A DNA stretch of 64,000 bases from Bacillus sp. FJAT-50079 (GCF_018343515.1 NZ_JAGYPD010000005.1:62001-126000), one strand, 5' to 3'. Shown: positions 34,017 to 44,486, counted from the stretch's first letter. The notes: generated by a model not told the origin, from the letters alone. Numbers and translations: made by a program.

Positions 34017-34880
34017 TTAAAAATCAAGCTCTTGTTTAACGGATACATCTGCACCACCGAAAAATTGCTCCGATAGCTTCGTAATCGTTCCATCTTCATG
34101 CATATCCTTCAGAACTTCATTTATTTTCTCTAAAATATCTTCATTTCCTTTTTTGACAACAATCGCTTGCTCGTTCGGATGGTAGCGGATGTCAGGATGG
34201 ATCGTTAAATTTAATTCTGGAAACGCCGCGACAGCAAGGCTGCTCAAGTAATAATCGTTCATAATTACATCGGTTCTTCCGATCGAAACATCACGTAAAT
34301 ATTGCTCGTTTGTTGCATTATCATAAATGACTTCCTCTGCACCATATTCACGTGAAATTTGCATATAAATCGTCGTTGATTCACCTGCTGATTTCTTACC
34401 TTTTAAATCTTCTAGCGTTTTTATTCCTGATAAATCATCTTTGCGTACAACCGCACTACCAAATGAAAATTTATATGGATCAGAAAAAGAAAATTTTTCT
34501 TTACGCTCTTCCGTTACTTCAATATCATTTGCTGCAAGATCAACCATTCCACTATTCAAGGAAGTTAAGATCCCATCAAAGCCCATCTCTTTAAATTCGA
34601 TCTCTAATCCTAATCGCTCTGCTACATCCCGTAAAATTTCCACTTCAAAACCTGTTAATTGATCCGTGTCTTTTTCATGGAAAGATGTCGGATATAAAGT
34701 ACCCGATGTACCCGCAATGATTTTCCCAGATTCTTCGATCTTTTCCCAAGCTGTTTGGGCTTGCTCCTCGCTTTCCTTTTTAGTACTATCATTATTTTTG
34801 CTGCCGCCCCCACAGGCTGCAAGCATAATTAAAGTAGCCATTGCCACAATCGCAAGGAATACTTTGTTTAATTTTCTCAT
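34017..34880 (-). CDS. Amino acid-binding lipoprotein of an ABC transporter
   Basis: A 287-residue SBP family 3 lipoprotein. Lipobox MLAAC near residue 20; then GKIIAGTSGTLYPTSF, LTGFEVEILRDVAERLGLEIEF and EERKEKFSFSDPYKF, typical of cystine or polar amino acid binders. ATG 34880 has AGGAGG upstream; the longer frame has no site. Feeds the downstream permease. Substrate not certain. Confidence 0.88.
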   Translation of the reverse strand: MRKLNKVFLAIVAMATLIMLAACGGGSKNNDSTKKESEEQAQTAWEKIEESGKIIAGTSGTLYPTSFHEKDTDQLTGFEVEILRDVAERLGLEIEFKEMGFDGILTSLNSGMVDLAANDIEVTEERKEKFSFSDPYKFSFGSAVVRKDDLSGIKTLEDLKGKKSAGESTTIYMQISREYGAEEVIYDNATNEQYLRDVSIGRTDVIMNDYYLSSLAVAAFPELNLTIHPDIRYHPNEQAIVVKKGNEDILEKINEVLKDMHEDGTITKLSEQFFGGADVSVKQELDF

Positions 34881-34984
34881 GGTAATCCTCCTAGATGTTA
34901 CTAAATTATTATCTATTAAAATATACATTGGTACTAATTAGATTGCAAACGAAAGCAAGAAATCTATCAATAATATACATACAA

Positions 34985-35036
34985 TGTGAGAAGCAAATAC
35001 CATTGATTCACACTCCTCGCAAACGCTTTCTCACCC
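34985..35036 (-). other. Leader hairpin upstream of the amino acid transporter
   Basis: GTGAGAAAGC (near 35034) can pair with GCTTCTCAC (near 34986) on the minus strand, with a second small GCGTTTGCG-type foldback inside. It is not an S-box or T-box that I recognise. The gap 34881-35209 (about 330 bases) holds this and the terminator of the AI-2E gene; short frames there overlap the terminator and are not credible genes. Confidence 0.35.
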
Positions 35037-35157
35037 CTTAGTCAAGTGTTTTTTTATGGAGTCTTCTTTACGGAGTTATCCAAAAAATTGAAAAAACGAA
35101 CGTTCTTGGAAGCTCTCTTCTATTTACCCACTCATATTTATAATGTGAATAAAAAGA

Positions 35158-35196
35158 AGGTTATATTGACCGTTAATAAATACAGTCAATATAACC
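35158..35196 (-). terminator. Intrinsic terminator of the AI-2E family gene
   Basis: A perfect 13-bp stem AGGTTATATTGAC/GTCAATATAACCT followed by TTCTTTTTATT on the minus strand. Confidence 0.85.
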
Positions 35197-35209
35197 TCAT
35201 ATGTCTTTC

Positions 35210-36223
35210 TTATATCTTTTTAGGCTGTTTATTCGTTACATCTAACACATCGAGCAAGAAGACAAAAACCGGAATCCCGATAATGAGCCCCCATACACCA
35301 AAGAAATGCTGTGAAAAAATGAGAACGATAAACGTATAAAAAACAGGAAGATCTGTTTTAGATGACATTAGCTTTGGATTTAACACATACGCTTCGCCTG
35401 CATGAATGACAGCAATAGCGATCATCACATAGACAACTTTGATAAATCCGCCGATTGTATAAGCAATTAAGGTAAGAGGGATCAATGATATGATCACACC
35501 AGCGACTGGAATCAGCCCAAGAAAGAAGATCATAATCGCTAATCCAAAAATTTGCGGAAAGCCCAAGATGATGAGAGAAATAACAGTTAGTACACAATTG
35601 ACAATCGCAATAATAAATTGTGCTTCGATTACTTTCCCAAACGTACGAGTAAATTTTGTTCCAAAAAATTCAATTTCATAATAAAACGGGGAAATTTTAC
35701 TCGTTTTGAATTTGCTCGTAAACTCTTGCAAACGAGGCTTTTCGAGCAAGAAGAATAAACTTAAAATTAAGGCAATCAACACTTGAATACTCGTTTTACT
35801 AATATCAGTAAAGTATTTAAGTAGCATTGAAAAACCATTTTCCAAATATGCAGCAATTTGATTATTTGTAATAATTGTTTCGATATAATTAATGATCACA
35901 TTGTCATGTGGTTGGGTATAAAATGATGTAATCCGCTTGATAAGCTCGCTAATTTCATTTGTAATAATCGGCAAATATTTTACAAGTCCAAATGTCAATA
36001 AGCCGACGATAAGTGTGTACATAAATATAACAAGCAATCGCCGATTAATCGGTACGCGCTTTGCTGTAAACTCAACAAGACGATCCATTAAAAACGCGAA
36101 AATAAACGTTAACAAGATTAAATTTATAATACTTCGTACGCTATATAGGAATAAAACCATTAATGCGAAGATAATGATTCGTTTTACTCCTTTGTTTCGA
36201 AATAATTGCGCTATTGCTTCCAT
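35210..36223 (-). CDS. AI-2E family (PerM-type) membrane protein
   Basis: A 337-residue integral membrane protein with about seven helices. The pattern of an N-terminal hairpin of helices, a long amphipathic middle (residues about 60-210) and the C-terminal block FFLGLIPVAGVIISLIPLTLIAY followed by VLNPKLMSSKTDLPVF and HFFGVWGLIIGIPV is characteristic. Members have been linked to Na+(Li+)/H+ exchange or signal export; the substrate here is unknown. Monocistronic. Confidence 0.87.
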   Translation of the reverse strand: MEAIAQLFRNKGVKRIIIFALMVLFLYSVRSIINLILLTFIFAFLMDRLVEFTAKRVPINRRLLVIFMYTLIVGLLTFGLVKYLPIITNEISELIKRITSFYTQPHDNVIINYIETIITNNQIAAYLENGFSMLLKYFTDISKTSIQVLIALILSLFFLLEKPRLQEFTSKFKTSKISPFYYEIEFFGTKFTRTFGKVIEAQFIIAIVNCVLTVISLIILGFPQIFGLAIMIFFLGLIPVAGVIISLIPLTLIAYTIGGFIKVVYVMIAIAVIHAGEAYVLNPKLMSSKTDLPVFYTFIVLIFSQHFFGVWGLIIGIPVFVFLLDVLDVTNKQPKKI

Positions 36224-36339
36224 CTAGACATTTCCCCTTAGTAAATATCCCATTTTCCTTACTAATTCTAAGAATACTATATAATGTGCATATGAGTAAA
36301 TAATTAGCTTGACTTTATTGTAAGGAATGTTGATCAATA

Positions 36340-36380
36340 AAAAAGCTTCAGGTGATCCATCATCACCTGAAGCTTTTTTT
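36340..36380 (-). terminator. Intrinsic terminator of the metal ABC operon
   Basis: A perfect 13-bp stem AGCTTCAGGTGAT/ATCACCTGAAGCT with A and T runs on both sides; it may also serve the plus strand. Confidence 0.88.
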
Positions 36381-37320
36381 ACGATTCTTTCAACCCTTTA
36401 TAAATCATATCTGCATTCCATTGAACCATTTTCATATACGTATCTCCGTCCGATCCAGACTTTCCTAATGAGTCCGTAAAAATTTTCCCGACGATCGGGA
36501 CGCCTGTTTCCTTAGAAACTGTTTCCATACTTCTTGGGTCGACACTTGATTCAACAAATAACGCTTGAACATTCCGTTCTCTAATTGTATCAACAATGAC
36601 TTTTAATTGGTCTGGTGTTCCTTCATCATGAGAGTTAATTTCCCAAATATAAAAAGCTTCAAATCCATAGGCATCGGCAAAATATTTAAATGCTCCTTCA
36701 CTCGAAACTAGGATGCGTTTTTCCTTCGGGATTTCTTCCATTTTCTTTGTAATATCTGCATGAAGTGTTTCTAATTGCTCAATATATTTTTCTGCATTCT
36801 CTTCATATAATTCTTTATGTTCAGGATCTATCTTTATTAATGCTTCCTTTACATTTTCCGCATATTTGATCCCATTTGATACATCAAGCCAAGCGTGTGG
36901 GTCTTCTTCCCCTTCGTTGCCCTCTGACTTCAAGTACATCGGTGTAACTCCCTCACTAATTTTAAAAACAGGAGCATTCTCTCCACTCTTACCTGTCGTT
37001 TCAAGCAATTTATTAAACCAACCGCCGCCAGTTTCTAAATTCAGCCCATTATAAAACACAACATCGGCATCGGTCGTTTTTTGAACATCAGCTGGCAACG
37101 GTTCATACTGGTGGGGATCCGAACCAATCGGTGCCAAGCTTTCCACGGCCACTGCTTCTCCACCTACATTTTTAACAATATCATAAATAACTGAATAAGT
37201 AGTAACTACTTTGAGGCGATCATCATTCTCATTGGCTGACGAGCCTTTCGTACTGTTACATCCATATAAAAGTACTGCTGATAAAGCTAACATCATAAAT
37301 CCATAAATTAATCTACGCAT
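36379..37320 (-). CDS. mntA: Manganese/metal-binding lipoprotein of an ABC transporter (TroA/PsaA family)
   Basis: A 313-residue cluster A-I binding protein. Lipobox LLYGC near residue 21. Four metal ligands are visible: His in GSDPHQYEP, His in EDPHAWLD, Glu in SSEGAFKYF and Asp in IFTDSLG. The set His-His-Glu-Asp and the lack of a His-rich loop favour Mn2+ over Zn2+. Third gene of the operon, after ATPase and permease. AGGAGG supports the ATG. Confidence 0.87.
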   Translation of the reverse strand: MRRLIYGFMMLALSAVLLYGCNSTKGSSANENDDRLKVVTTYSVIYDIVKNVGGEAVAVESLAPIGSDPHQYEPLPADVQKTTDADVVFYNGLNLETGGGWFNKLLETTGKSGENAPVFKISEGVTPMYLKSEGNEGEEDPHAWLDVSNGIKYAENVKEALIKIDPEHKELYEENAEKYIEQLETLHADITKKMEEIPKEKRILVSSEGAFKYFADAYGFEAFYIWEINSHDEGTPDQLKVIVDTIRERNVQALFVESSVDPRSMETVSKETGVPIVGKIFTDSLGKSGSDGDTYMKMVQWNADMIYKGLKES

Positions 37321-37337
37321 CTATATCCTCCTGATTT

Positions 37338-38198
37338 TTATATATTTGCGGTTGCCCGTTTTGATTTCGATCTTATTGTGCGCCAAATGACGCCTTGCTT
37401 AGGTGATAGTAACAAAGCTAGAATAAAAAATACGGTTGCAACGAGGACAATGGTTGCCCCTGAAGCTAGATTATGTTTAAAGCTAATGTATAAGCCAATA
37501 ACCGATGACAGCGCACCAAATCCAGCAGAGATATAAATCATTTTCCAAAGCCGATCCGTTAATAAATAGGCAGTGGCAGCTGGTGTAATTAACATCGCAA
37601 CGACGAGCACGATACCAACCGTTTGCAGAGAAGCAACTGTAACCATCGTTAATAAAGTCATTAAAAAGTAATGTATAAGCTTATTTGGTAGACCATATGC
37701 TTGCGACATTGTCGGATCAAATGAGCTGATGAGCAATTCTTTATAAAAGAAATACACTCCCGCTAACACAATTATCCCAATGAAGAGCGTCATCCACATA
37801 TCTGAAAGTCTAACAGCAAGCACGTTTCCAAATAAAATATGATACAAATCAGTGCTGCTTTTCAACAACGTAATTAATATGATTCCCGTTGCAAATGCAG
37901 CTGTAAAAACAATTCCAATTGACGTATCATTTTTAATACGGCTGTTTTGACTAATATAGCCAATTCCAATTGCGGTCAGCACTCCTGTAATGACTGCTCC
38001 AATAAAAAAGTTAATGCCTAGCGCATATGAAATAGCCACCCCGGGTAAAACAGCGTGGGAAATTGCATCCCCCATTAACGCCATCCCTCTTAAAATAATG
38101 AAGCAGCCAATGACACCGCAAATGATCCCTACAATTACAGATGTAACAAGCGCTTTTTGTAAAAATTCATAATGCAACAGAGCTTCCATAAATGTCAT
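37338..38198 (-). CDS. mntC: Metal ABC transporter permease (ZnuB/MntC family)
   Basis: A 286-residue permease with eight or so helices. Family landmarks are the early block MALMGDAISHAVLPGVAISY and the later LQTVGIVLVVAMLITPAATAYLLT. It overlaps the ATPase gene by 4 bases (ATGA), so the two are coupled. Only one permease gene is present, implying a homodimer, unlike the mntC/mntD pair of B. subtilis. Confidence 0.88.
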   Translation of the reverse strand: MTFMEALLHYEFLQKALVTSVIVGIICGVIGCFIILRGMALMGDAISHAVLPGVAISYALGINFFIGAVITGVLTAIGIGYISQNSRIKNDTSIGIVFTAAFATGIILITLLKSSTDLYHILFGNVLAVRLSDMWMTLFIGIIVLAGVYFFYKELLISSFDPTMSQAYGLPNKLIHYFLMTLLTMVTVASLQTVGIVLVVAMLITPAATAYLLTDRLWKMIYISAGFGALSSVIGLYISFKHNLASGATIVLVATVFFILALLLSPKQGVIWRTIRSKSKRATANI

Positions 38199-38944
38199 GT
38201 CGGGTTCACCACCATATCCTTCATAAACGATAATTGACCACCATATGCCCGAGTAATAACTTCGGGTTTTAATACTTTACTAACCGGGCCAAATTCAACT
38301 AATTCCTTATTCAAAAGAATTAATTCATCAAAATACTCCTTTGCTTTCGTTAAGTCATGATGGACGAGCATGACTGTTTTACCTTGTTCACAGAGCTCTT
38401 TTAAAATCCGGACAATCGTTTCCTCACTACTTACATCAATCCCTACAAAAGGCTCATCTAAAAATAGGATATCGGTTTGCTGAGCCATTGCCCTTGCTAA
38501 GAATACTCTTTGCTGCTGTCCACCCGAAAGCTCACCAATTTGGCGATCCTTAAAGGATTCCATTCCAACCTTTTTCAAACACTGCAAACTAATTTCTTTT
38601 TCTTTTTTTCTAGGCTTGCGAAATGCTTTCAAATTCGGGTATGTGCCAAGCATGACCGTTTCAAAAACGGAAATAGGGAAATCCCAGTCAATATTACTAC
38701 GTTGTGGGACATAGGCAATCTGACGGCGAATCTCTTCTATTTTTTTCCCTAAAATACGCACATGTCCATTGTCGATTGGCAATAATCCTAATAAAGATTT
38801 CAATAACGTTGATTTACCAGCACCGTTTGGACCAATGATTCCTACTAGTTTCCCAGCTTCGACTTCGAAACTTACATTCTTTACCGCCTCATTTCCATAA
38901 TACGAAACTTGTAAATGTTCAACTTTCACTGCTTTCGTGAGCAT
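38195..38944 (-). CDS. mntB: Metal ABC transporter ATPase
   Basis: A 249-residue ATPase: Walker A GPNGAGKST near residue 38, AYVPQRSNIDWDFPISVFETVMLG (the Q-loop region typical of Mn/Zn transporters), signature LSGGQQQRVFLARA, Walker B DILFLDEPFVGID and the switch His in VMLVHHD. First gene of the operon; an MntR-like palindrome lies about 55 bases upstream. Confidence 0.92.
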   Translation of the reverse strand: MLTKAVKVEHLQVSYYGNEAVKNVSFEVEAGKLVGIIGPNGAGKSTLLKSLLGLLPIDNGHVRILGKKIEEIRRQIAYVPQRSNIDWDFPISVFETVMLGTYPNLKAFRKPRKKEKEISLQCLKKVGMESFKDRQIGELSGGQQQRVFLARAMAQQTDILFLDEPFVGIDVSSEETIVRILKELCEQGKTVMLVHHDLTKAKEYFDELILLNKELVEFGPVSKVLKPEVITRAYGGQLSFMKDMVVNPT

Positions 38945-38998
38945 CTTTCCTCACACCTTTACTATTTCTAATTTACATTTATTTTACCACCCGCAAAT

Positions 38999-39018
38999 AA
39001 GTTTGACAAGGGCAACTT
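38999..39018 (-). promoter_or_regulatory. Possible MntR operator
   Basis: AAGTTTGACAAGGGCAACTT is an imperfect palindrome resembling the MntR box (TTTGCCT..AGGCAAA type). It lies upstream of the metal ABC operon where manganese repression is expected. The match is moderate. Confidence 0.45.
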
Positions 39019-39082
39019 TTATTTATTTATTCAACTTTAGCGTAAAATGTTCATCTCACTTATGAAATTAGGCAAAAAAAAA

Positions 39083-39103
39083 CTAGCACCAAATGAGTGC
39101 TAG
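39083..39103 (-). terminator. Intrinsic terminator of hmp
   Basis: CTAGCAC and GTGCTAG form the stem, followed by a run of eight T on the minus strand. Confidence 0.85.
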
Positions 39104-39117
39104 GCTTTTTCCATTGC

Positions 39118-40341
39118 TTATGCTTGTACTTGAGCTTGTTTTTCCAACTGCATAGCTGGTCCGAAAAATTCAAAGCGAATATTTTCTTCTTTGATGCCGA
39201 TATCAGCTAGCATATTTACAACATTTCTTAAAAACTGAACAGGACCACATACATAGCAGATCGCGTCAATGCTTACTTTATCCGCTAAAAACTCCTTTGT
39301 AATATAGCCAGTAAAATGATGAATCCCTTGATCATTCAACGGCTTTTCATAGCCAAAATAAACATTTCCAGTTGCCAATTGCTCTAACATGTCCATTGTC
39401 TTCGTTGCAAATGCGTGAACTTTTTCATCGCGGGCGGCATGGATAAATGTAATATCACGTGTCGAAGCTTCATTTACAAGTGTTTCCATCATACTCATCA
39501 TTGGTGTAATTCCTACACCACCACTGATTAATGCGATTGGAGCCACTTCTTCTTTATTTAAAATAAAATCACCAGCAGGTGCACTTACTTCAATTTTGTC
39601 ACCGATGATTACATGATCGTGTAAATAAGTAGAAACTTTTCCATGTGGAGTAAATTCCGCTTCTCTTTTAACGCTTATGCGAAAATATTCATTTCCTGGT
39701 GCACACGATAATGTGTATTGACGATTTAATGCGTACGTTTCCCCAGGAATGTGAACCCGAATCGTAATATATTGACCAGCTTCATAAGTAGGCACCGCCA
39801 TACCATCATTCGGTTTTAAGTAAAATGAAGTAATAACATCACTTTCTTTAACCTTATTAATGACTTCAAAATCCTTAAAGCCGTCCCAGCCATTCACTTG
39901 TTGCTCGGCAGCTTCAAACATATCGCTTTCGATATCGATAAACACTTGGGCGATTATGCCATAAGCTTCTGCCCATGCAGCGATGATTTCATCTGTTGCC
40001 GCATCACCTAACACTTCTTTAATTGCTTCTAATAAATGTTGGCCAACAATCGGATAATGCTCAGGTTTTACGCCTAAACCACGGTGCTTATGAGCAACTT
40101 GCTTCACAGCCGGAAGAACTGCCTCTAAACGATCAATGTTTTGTGCAGCCGCATAAACCATATTTGCCAATGCGGTTTGCTGTCTTCCTTGTGATTGATT
40201 AGAGTGGTTAAAAATATTTAATAACTCTGGATGGTTTGTAAATAGTTTTTTGTAAAAGACAGATGTAATTGTTACACCATGTACTTCTAAAACCGGTACA
40301 GTTGCTTTAATTGTATCAATTGTTTTTTGAGAAAGTGCCAT
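39118..40341 (-). CDS. hmp: Flavohemoprotein (nitric oxide dioxygenase)
   Basis: A 407-residue cytoplasmic enzyme that oxidises NO to nitrate with O2 and NAD(P)H. The globin domain (residues 1-140) has the proximal His in KHRGLGVKPEHY near residue 85. The FAD domain shows RQYTLS, and the NAD domain has GGVGITPMMSM and YVCGP. Length is normal. The NsrR-type palindrome directly upstream and the divergent nsrR gene give NO-responsive control. Confidence 0.95.
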   Translation of the reverse strand: MALSQKTIDTIKATVPVLEVHGVTITSVFYKKLFTNHPELLNIFNHSNQSQGRQQTALANMVYAAAQNIDRLEAVLPAVKQVAHKHRGLGVKPEHYPIVGQHLLEAIKEVLGDAATDEIIAAWAEAYGIIAQVFIDIESDMFEAAEQQVNGWDGFKDFEVINKVKESDVITSFYLKPNDGMAVPTYEAGQYITIRVHIPGETYALNRQYTLSCAPGNEYFRISVKREAEFTPHGKVSTYLHDHVIIGDKIEVSAPAGDFILNKEEVAPIALISGGVGITPMMSMMETLVNEASTRDITFIHAARDEKVHAFATKTMDMLEQLATGNVYFGYEKPLNDQGIHHFTGYITKEFLADKVSIDAICYVCGPVQFLRNVVNMLADIGIKEENIRFEFFGPAMQLEKQAQVQA

Positions 40342-40358
40342 AATGAATACTCCTTTTA

Positions 40359-40382
40359 AAAGATGTATTTTAAATACACTTT
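40359..40382 (-). promoter_or_regulatory. NsrR operator in the hmp promoter region
   Basis: AAGATGTATTTTAAATACACTT (split as AAGATGTATTT and AAATACACTT) closely matches the NsrR palindrome of B. subtilis. A weaker half-copy (TTAAATACATG) lies near 40418-40428. Confidence 0.8.
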
Positions 40383-40539
40383 TACTTTAAACTAGTGAAA
40401 CACCCTAAAGCAATATATTAAATACATGTTTAAAAAAACTGTCACAAAATAGACTTTGATTGTTCAAGAAGAAAATAGAAGCATCTAATTGTTCATTTGT
40501 AAAATAATTCTTTATAATTATTTTAAGTAGGTGATATAT

Positions 40540-40980
40540 TTGCGACTAACGAACTATACAGACTATGCATTACGTCTTTTAATTTACTTAGCAGCGAAAC
40601 AGCCAGATTCACTTTCAAATATTACAGAAATTGCTGAGGCATATGGAATATCGAAAAACCATTTGATGAAAATCACTCACGAGCTTGGAAAAATAGGTGT
40701 CATTACGACGATCAGGGGGCGTGGTGGCGGAATCAAATTGGCTGTTCCTCCCAGTGAAATAAATATTGGCTCGATTGTGAGACAGACAGAAGAAGATTTT
40801 AAGCTCGTCCCTTGTTTCGGTGATGGTCCACATTCATGTACCATTTCACCAATTTGTGGATTAAAACATGCCCTTCATCGTGCATTAAATGCTTATTTAT
40901 CTGTCCTAGATCAATATACGTTAGCGGATTTGGTGAAAGAGCCGACACATTATCGGAGACTGTTGGGAATGGACGAGTAA
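40540..40980 (+). CDS. nsrR: NO-sensing repressor NsrR (Rrf2 family)
   Basis: A 146-residue Rrf2-type winged-helix protein. RLTNYTDYALRLLIYLA and ISKNHLMKITHELGKIGVI form the DNA-binding part. The three ligands of the 4Fe-4S cluster are the Cys in PCFGDGPHSCTISPICG. NO destroys the cluster and relieves repression. I choose TTG 40540 with TAGGTGAT upstream, which gives the family-typical N-terminus, over GTG 40531. Divergent from hmp. Confidence 0.92.
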   Translation: MRLTNYTDYALRLLIYLAAKQPDSLSNITEIAEAYGISKNHLMKITHELGKIGVITTIRGRGGGIKLAVPPSEINIGSIVRQTEEDFKLVPCFGDGPHSCTISPICGLKHALHRALNAYLSVLDQYTLADLVKEPTHYRRLLGMDE

Positions 40981-41061
40981 TGTCATATTGAAAACATTGG
41001 CATTCCTTCCTCCTCTTGGTAAAATAATAAAGAAAACTTTGTACACAAAGGAGACATGTTA

Positions 41062-42294
41062 ATGGCAAATTTCAAAGAAAACTTGGAGAAATATGCAGAA
41101 CTCGTCGTTCAAGTAGGTGTAAACATTCAAGCCGACCAAACACTTGCAATCAATGCGGCAATTGATAACGCTGATTTCATTCGACTTGTTGTAAAAAAGG
41201 CGTATGAAGCGGGCGCTAAAAATGTCATTGTCAATTGGAATGATGATATCGTTTCACGCTTAAAATACGATATGGCTCCAGATGAAGCGTTCAGCGAATA
41301 TCCATTATGGCGTGCACGTGAGATGGAGGAATTAGCTGAAGGTGGAGCGGCGTTTATGTCGGTCGTTTCTTCAAGTCCAGACCTATTAAAAGGAGTAAAC
41401 CCACAGCGTATTGCCAGTTTTCAAAAAGCAGCGGGGACGGCTCTCGATAAATACCGACAATACATTCAATCCGATAAAGTGAGTTGGACAGTGATCGCTG
41501 CACCGTCGAAGGATTGGGCAGCTAAAGTATTCCCTGAAGATGCTCCAGAAGAACAAGTGAGCCATTTGTGGGATGCGATTTTCCAAGCGACACGCGTGAA
41601 TGTTAATGATCCAGTCGCAGCGTGGAAAAAGCATGATGAAACCCTGCACGAAAAGGTTGATTACTTAAATAATAAGCGTTATAAAAAATTGCATTACAAA
41701 GCTCCTGGTACAGATTTAACAATCGAGCTACCAGCAAAGCATTTATGGGCTGGTGCAGGAAGTATCAACGAAAAAGGCAATGAATTCATGGCAAATATGC
41801 CTACGGAAGAAGTTTTTACCGTTCCACATAAAGACGGGGTAAACGGCTACGTCGCTAGTACGAAACCATTAAGCTATGGCGGCAATATTATTGATGAATT
41901 TACGATCACATTTGAAAATGGACGAATCGTTGACGTAAAAGCAAAAGAAGGAGAAGAAATATTAAAGCAACTTGTGGAAACAGATGAAGGCTCACATTAT
42001 TTAGGTGAAGTCGCACTCGTTCCATACAACTCTCCTATTTCACAGTCCAATGTTTTATTTTACAATACACTCTTTGATGAAAATGCATCGAACCACCTTG
42101 CGATTGGTAGTGCCTATGCTTTTTGCCTTGAGGGTGGCAAGCAGATGTCACAGGAAGAATTAGCAAAGCATGGCTTAAACTCAAGTATCACACATGTTGA
42201 CTTCATGATTGGATCAGAACATATGGATATCGATGGTATTACGGAAAATGGCGAAGCAGAACCGATTTTCCGTAATGGAGATTGGGCATTTTAA
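41062..42294 (+). CDS. ampS: M29-family aminopeptidase (AmpS/AmpII type)
   Basis: A 410-residue cytoplasmic metallo-aminopeptidase. The family blocks APGTDLTIELPAKHLW, NMPTEEVFTVPHKDGVNGYV (metal Glu), HYLGEVALVP and FMIGSEHMDIDG (metal His and Asp) are visible. AAGGAG is 8 bases before ATG 41062; the ATG at 41056 is too close. Monocistronic, with a terminator after 17 bases. Confidence 0.92.
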   Translation: MANFKENLEKYAELVVQVGVNIQADQTLAINAAIDNADFIRLVVKKAYEAGAKNVIVNWNDDIVSRLKYDMAPDEAFSEYPLWRAREMEELAEGGAAFMSVVSSSPDLLKGVNPQRIASFQKAAGTALDKYRQYIQSDKVSWTVIAAPSKDWAAKVFPEDAPEEQVSHLWDAIFQATRVNVNDPVAAWKKHDETLHEKVDYLNNKRYKKLHYKAPGTDLTIELPAKHLWAGAGSINEKGNEFMANMPTEEVFTVPHKDGVNGYVASTKPLSYGGNIIDEFTITFENGRIVDVKAKEGEEILKQLVETDEGSHYLGEVALVPYNSPISQSNVLFYNTLFDENASNHLAIGSAYAFCLEGGKQMSQEELAKHGLNSSITHVDFMIGSEHMDIDGITENGEAEPIFRNGDWAF

Positions 42295-42310
42295 AGCTTA
42301 ACAAACGATA

Positions 42311-42335
42311 AGGACCTGTCTGGATGATAGGTCCT
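42311..42335 (+). terminator. Intrinsic terminator of ampS
   Basis: AGGACCT and AGGTCCT stem followed by CTTTGTTCTG. Confidence 0.75.
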
Positions 42336-42361
42336 CTTTGTTCTGTTAATGCTGGCTTCGT

Positions 42362-42453
42362 GAATTGCGCCAGTTTCGAGTGGAATTGCGCATCTTTTTA
42401 AATAATTGCGCCACTTTTTGTTTAATTGCGCCACTTCGGCTCATAATTGCGTA
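42362..42453. repeat. Five spaced copies of AATTGCGCCA at 20-21 base period
   Basis: AATTGCGCC or a close variant starts near 42363, 42384, 42404, 42424 and 42445. The bases between are only loosely alike. It lies between two convergent terminators. No gene. Confidence 0.8.
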
Positions 42454-42477
42454 ATCTCCCATTTTATGCAAATTAAA

Positions 42478-42503
42478 AACCCCGGAACAACATCTCCGGG
42501 GTT
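42478..42503 (-). terminator. Intrinsic terminator of the ldh-FNT operon
   Basis: AACCCCGGA and TCCGGGGTT stem with a T-run on the minus strand. Confidence 0.87.
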
Positions 42504-42508
42504 TAAAT

Positions 42509-43297
42509 TTACACATCCATTTCCTCATTAAAAGGCTTGTTAACATAGTAATACATCCAGCCCATAAAGACGCCTCCGCCAATCAGATTTCCGATCGTCA
42601 CCGGTATGAGATTATGAATAATTCCGCTAAACGTTACGGAGTCTGCGTGACCAAGCACGAGCGAAACTGCAAATGTGCACATATTCGCGATGCTATGCTC
42701 GTAACCGGATATAAAGAAGCAAAAGACAAATAACATCATTGTAAATAGCTTGGCTCCGTCACCTTTAAGCGTCATCGGTACGAAAAACGCTAAGCAGACA
42801 AGCCAATTACAAAGGATTGCTCTAAAAAATAATTGTGAGGTCGGTGCAATCGTTTTGTTTTTCGCGACTTCAAGCAAAAAGCCATTTACTGAAACATCAT
42901 CAAACAGACCAGTCGCATAAATAAGAAGCGCAAAAAGACCAGCTCCAACAATATTACCTGCATAACTTAATGTCCAAAGTTTCCCGACTTGATTCCAACT
43001 CATTTTTCGTCTCAATGCAGTAAACGTATAATAAAAGGTATTCCCCGTGAACAAATCTCCTCCACCGTACGAAATCAGGATGATGGCTGCTCCAAATGTG
43101 ATCGCAGCCATCGGATAGGCAAAGGGTGACTGTTCCAAATAAAAGAAATTTCCCGTTTTAAAAGCAACAATGACTCCAAAACCAATAAACATACTAGCAA
43201 GCATCGATCTTAGAAAATAAATAAAAGAGCTTTTTTCAAAGATTTTTAATTTTTTTAATGCGAGTCGTTCGACTTCTACCAATGATTTGAGTTCCAT
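42509..43297 (-). CDS. Formate/nitrite transporter (FNT) family channel
   Basis: A 262-residue six-helix pentameric channel protein. FNT signatures are visible: GGGDLFTGNTFYYTFTAL in helix 2 and SGYEHSIANMCTFAVSLVLG in helix 5 with the central pore His. It carries formate, nitrite or related monovalent acids. It is co-transcribed with ldh (9-base gap), so export of lactate or another fermentation acid is likely. Confidence 0.9.
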   Translation of the reverse strand: MELKSLVEVERLALKKLKIFEKSSFIYFLRSMLASMFIGFGVIVAFKTGNFFYLEQSPFAYPMAAITFGAAIILISYGGGDLFTGNTFYYTFTALRRKMSWNQVGKLWTLSYAGNIVGAGLFALLIYATGLFDDVSVNGFLLEVAKNKTIAPTSQLFFRAILCNWLVCLAFFVPMTLKGDGAKLFTMMLFVFCFFISGYEHSIANMCTFAVSLVLGHADSVTFSGIIHNLIPVTIGNLIGGGVFMGWMYYYVNKPFNEEMDV

Positions 43298-43306
43298 TAA
43301 CGTCTA

Positions 43307-44290
<984 letters not shown>

Positions 44291-44486
44291 TCATTGAAAA
44301 TTTTAGTAAAAACATGATTGTATTGGGACGTCATTAATGACGGTCGTTTTTAAGTAACCTTACAAATATATACATCCTCACGGTTACAATCATTTCCAAT
44401 CAACATCATTATTGCTGACAGGTTATTTACTTATTCCCTTCTTATTTTCATTATAACTAGACTAATTTTCATTGTCTATAAAAATA

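Noticed and set aside
34985-35036. T-box or S-box leader for the amino acid transporter
   Set aside because: No T-box sequence, specifier loop or S-box core could be found; only a hairpin is visible.
35046-35339. 97-residue plus-strand ORF
   Set aside because: It runs across the AI-2E terminator and into the coding end of that gene on the other strand, with no ribosome site.
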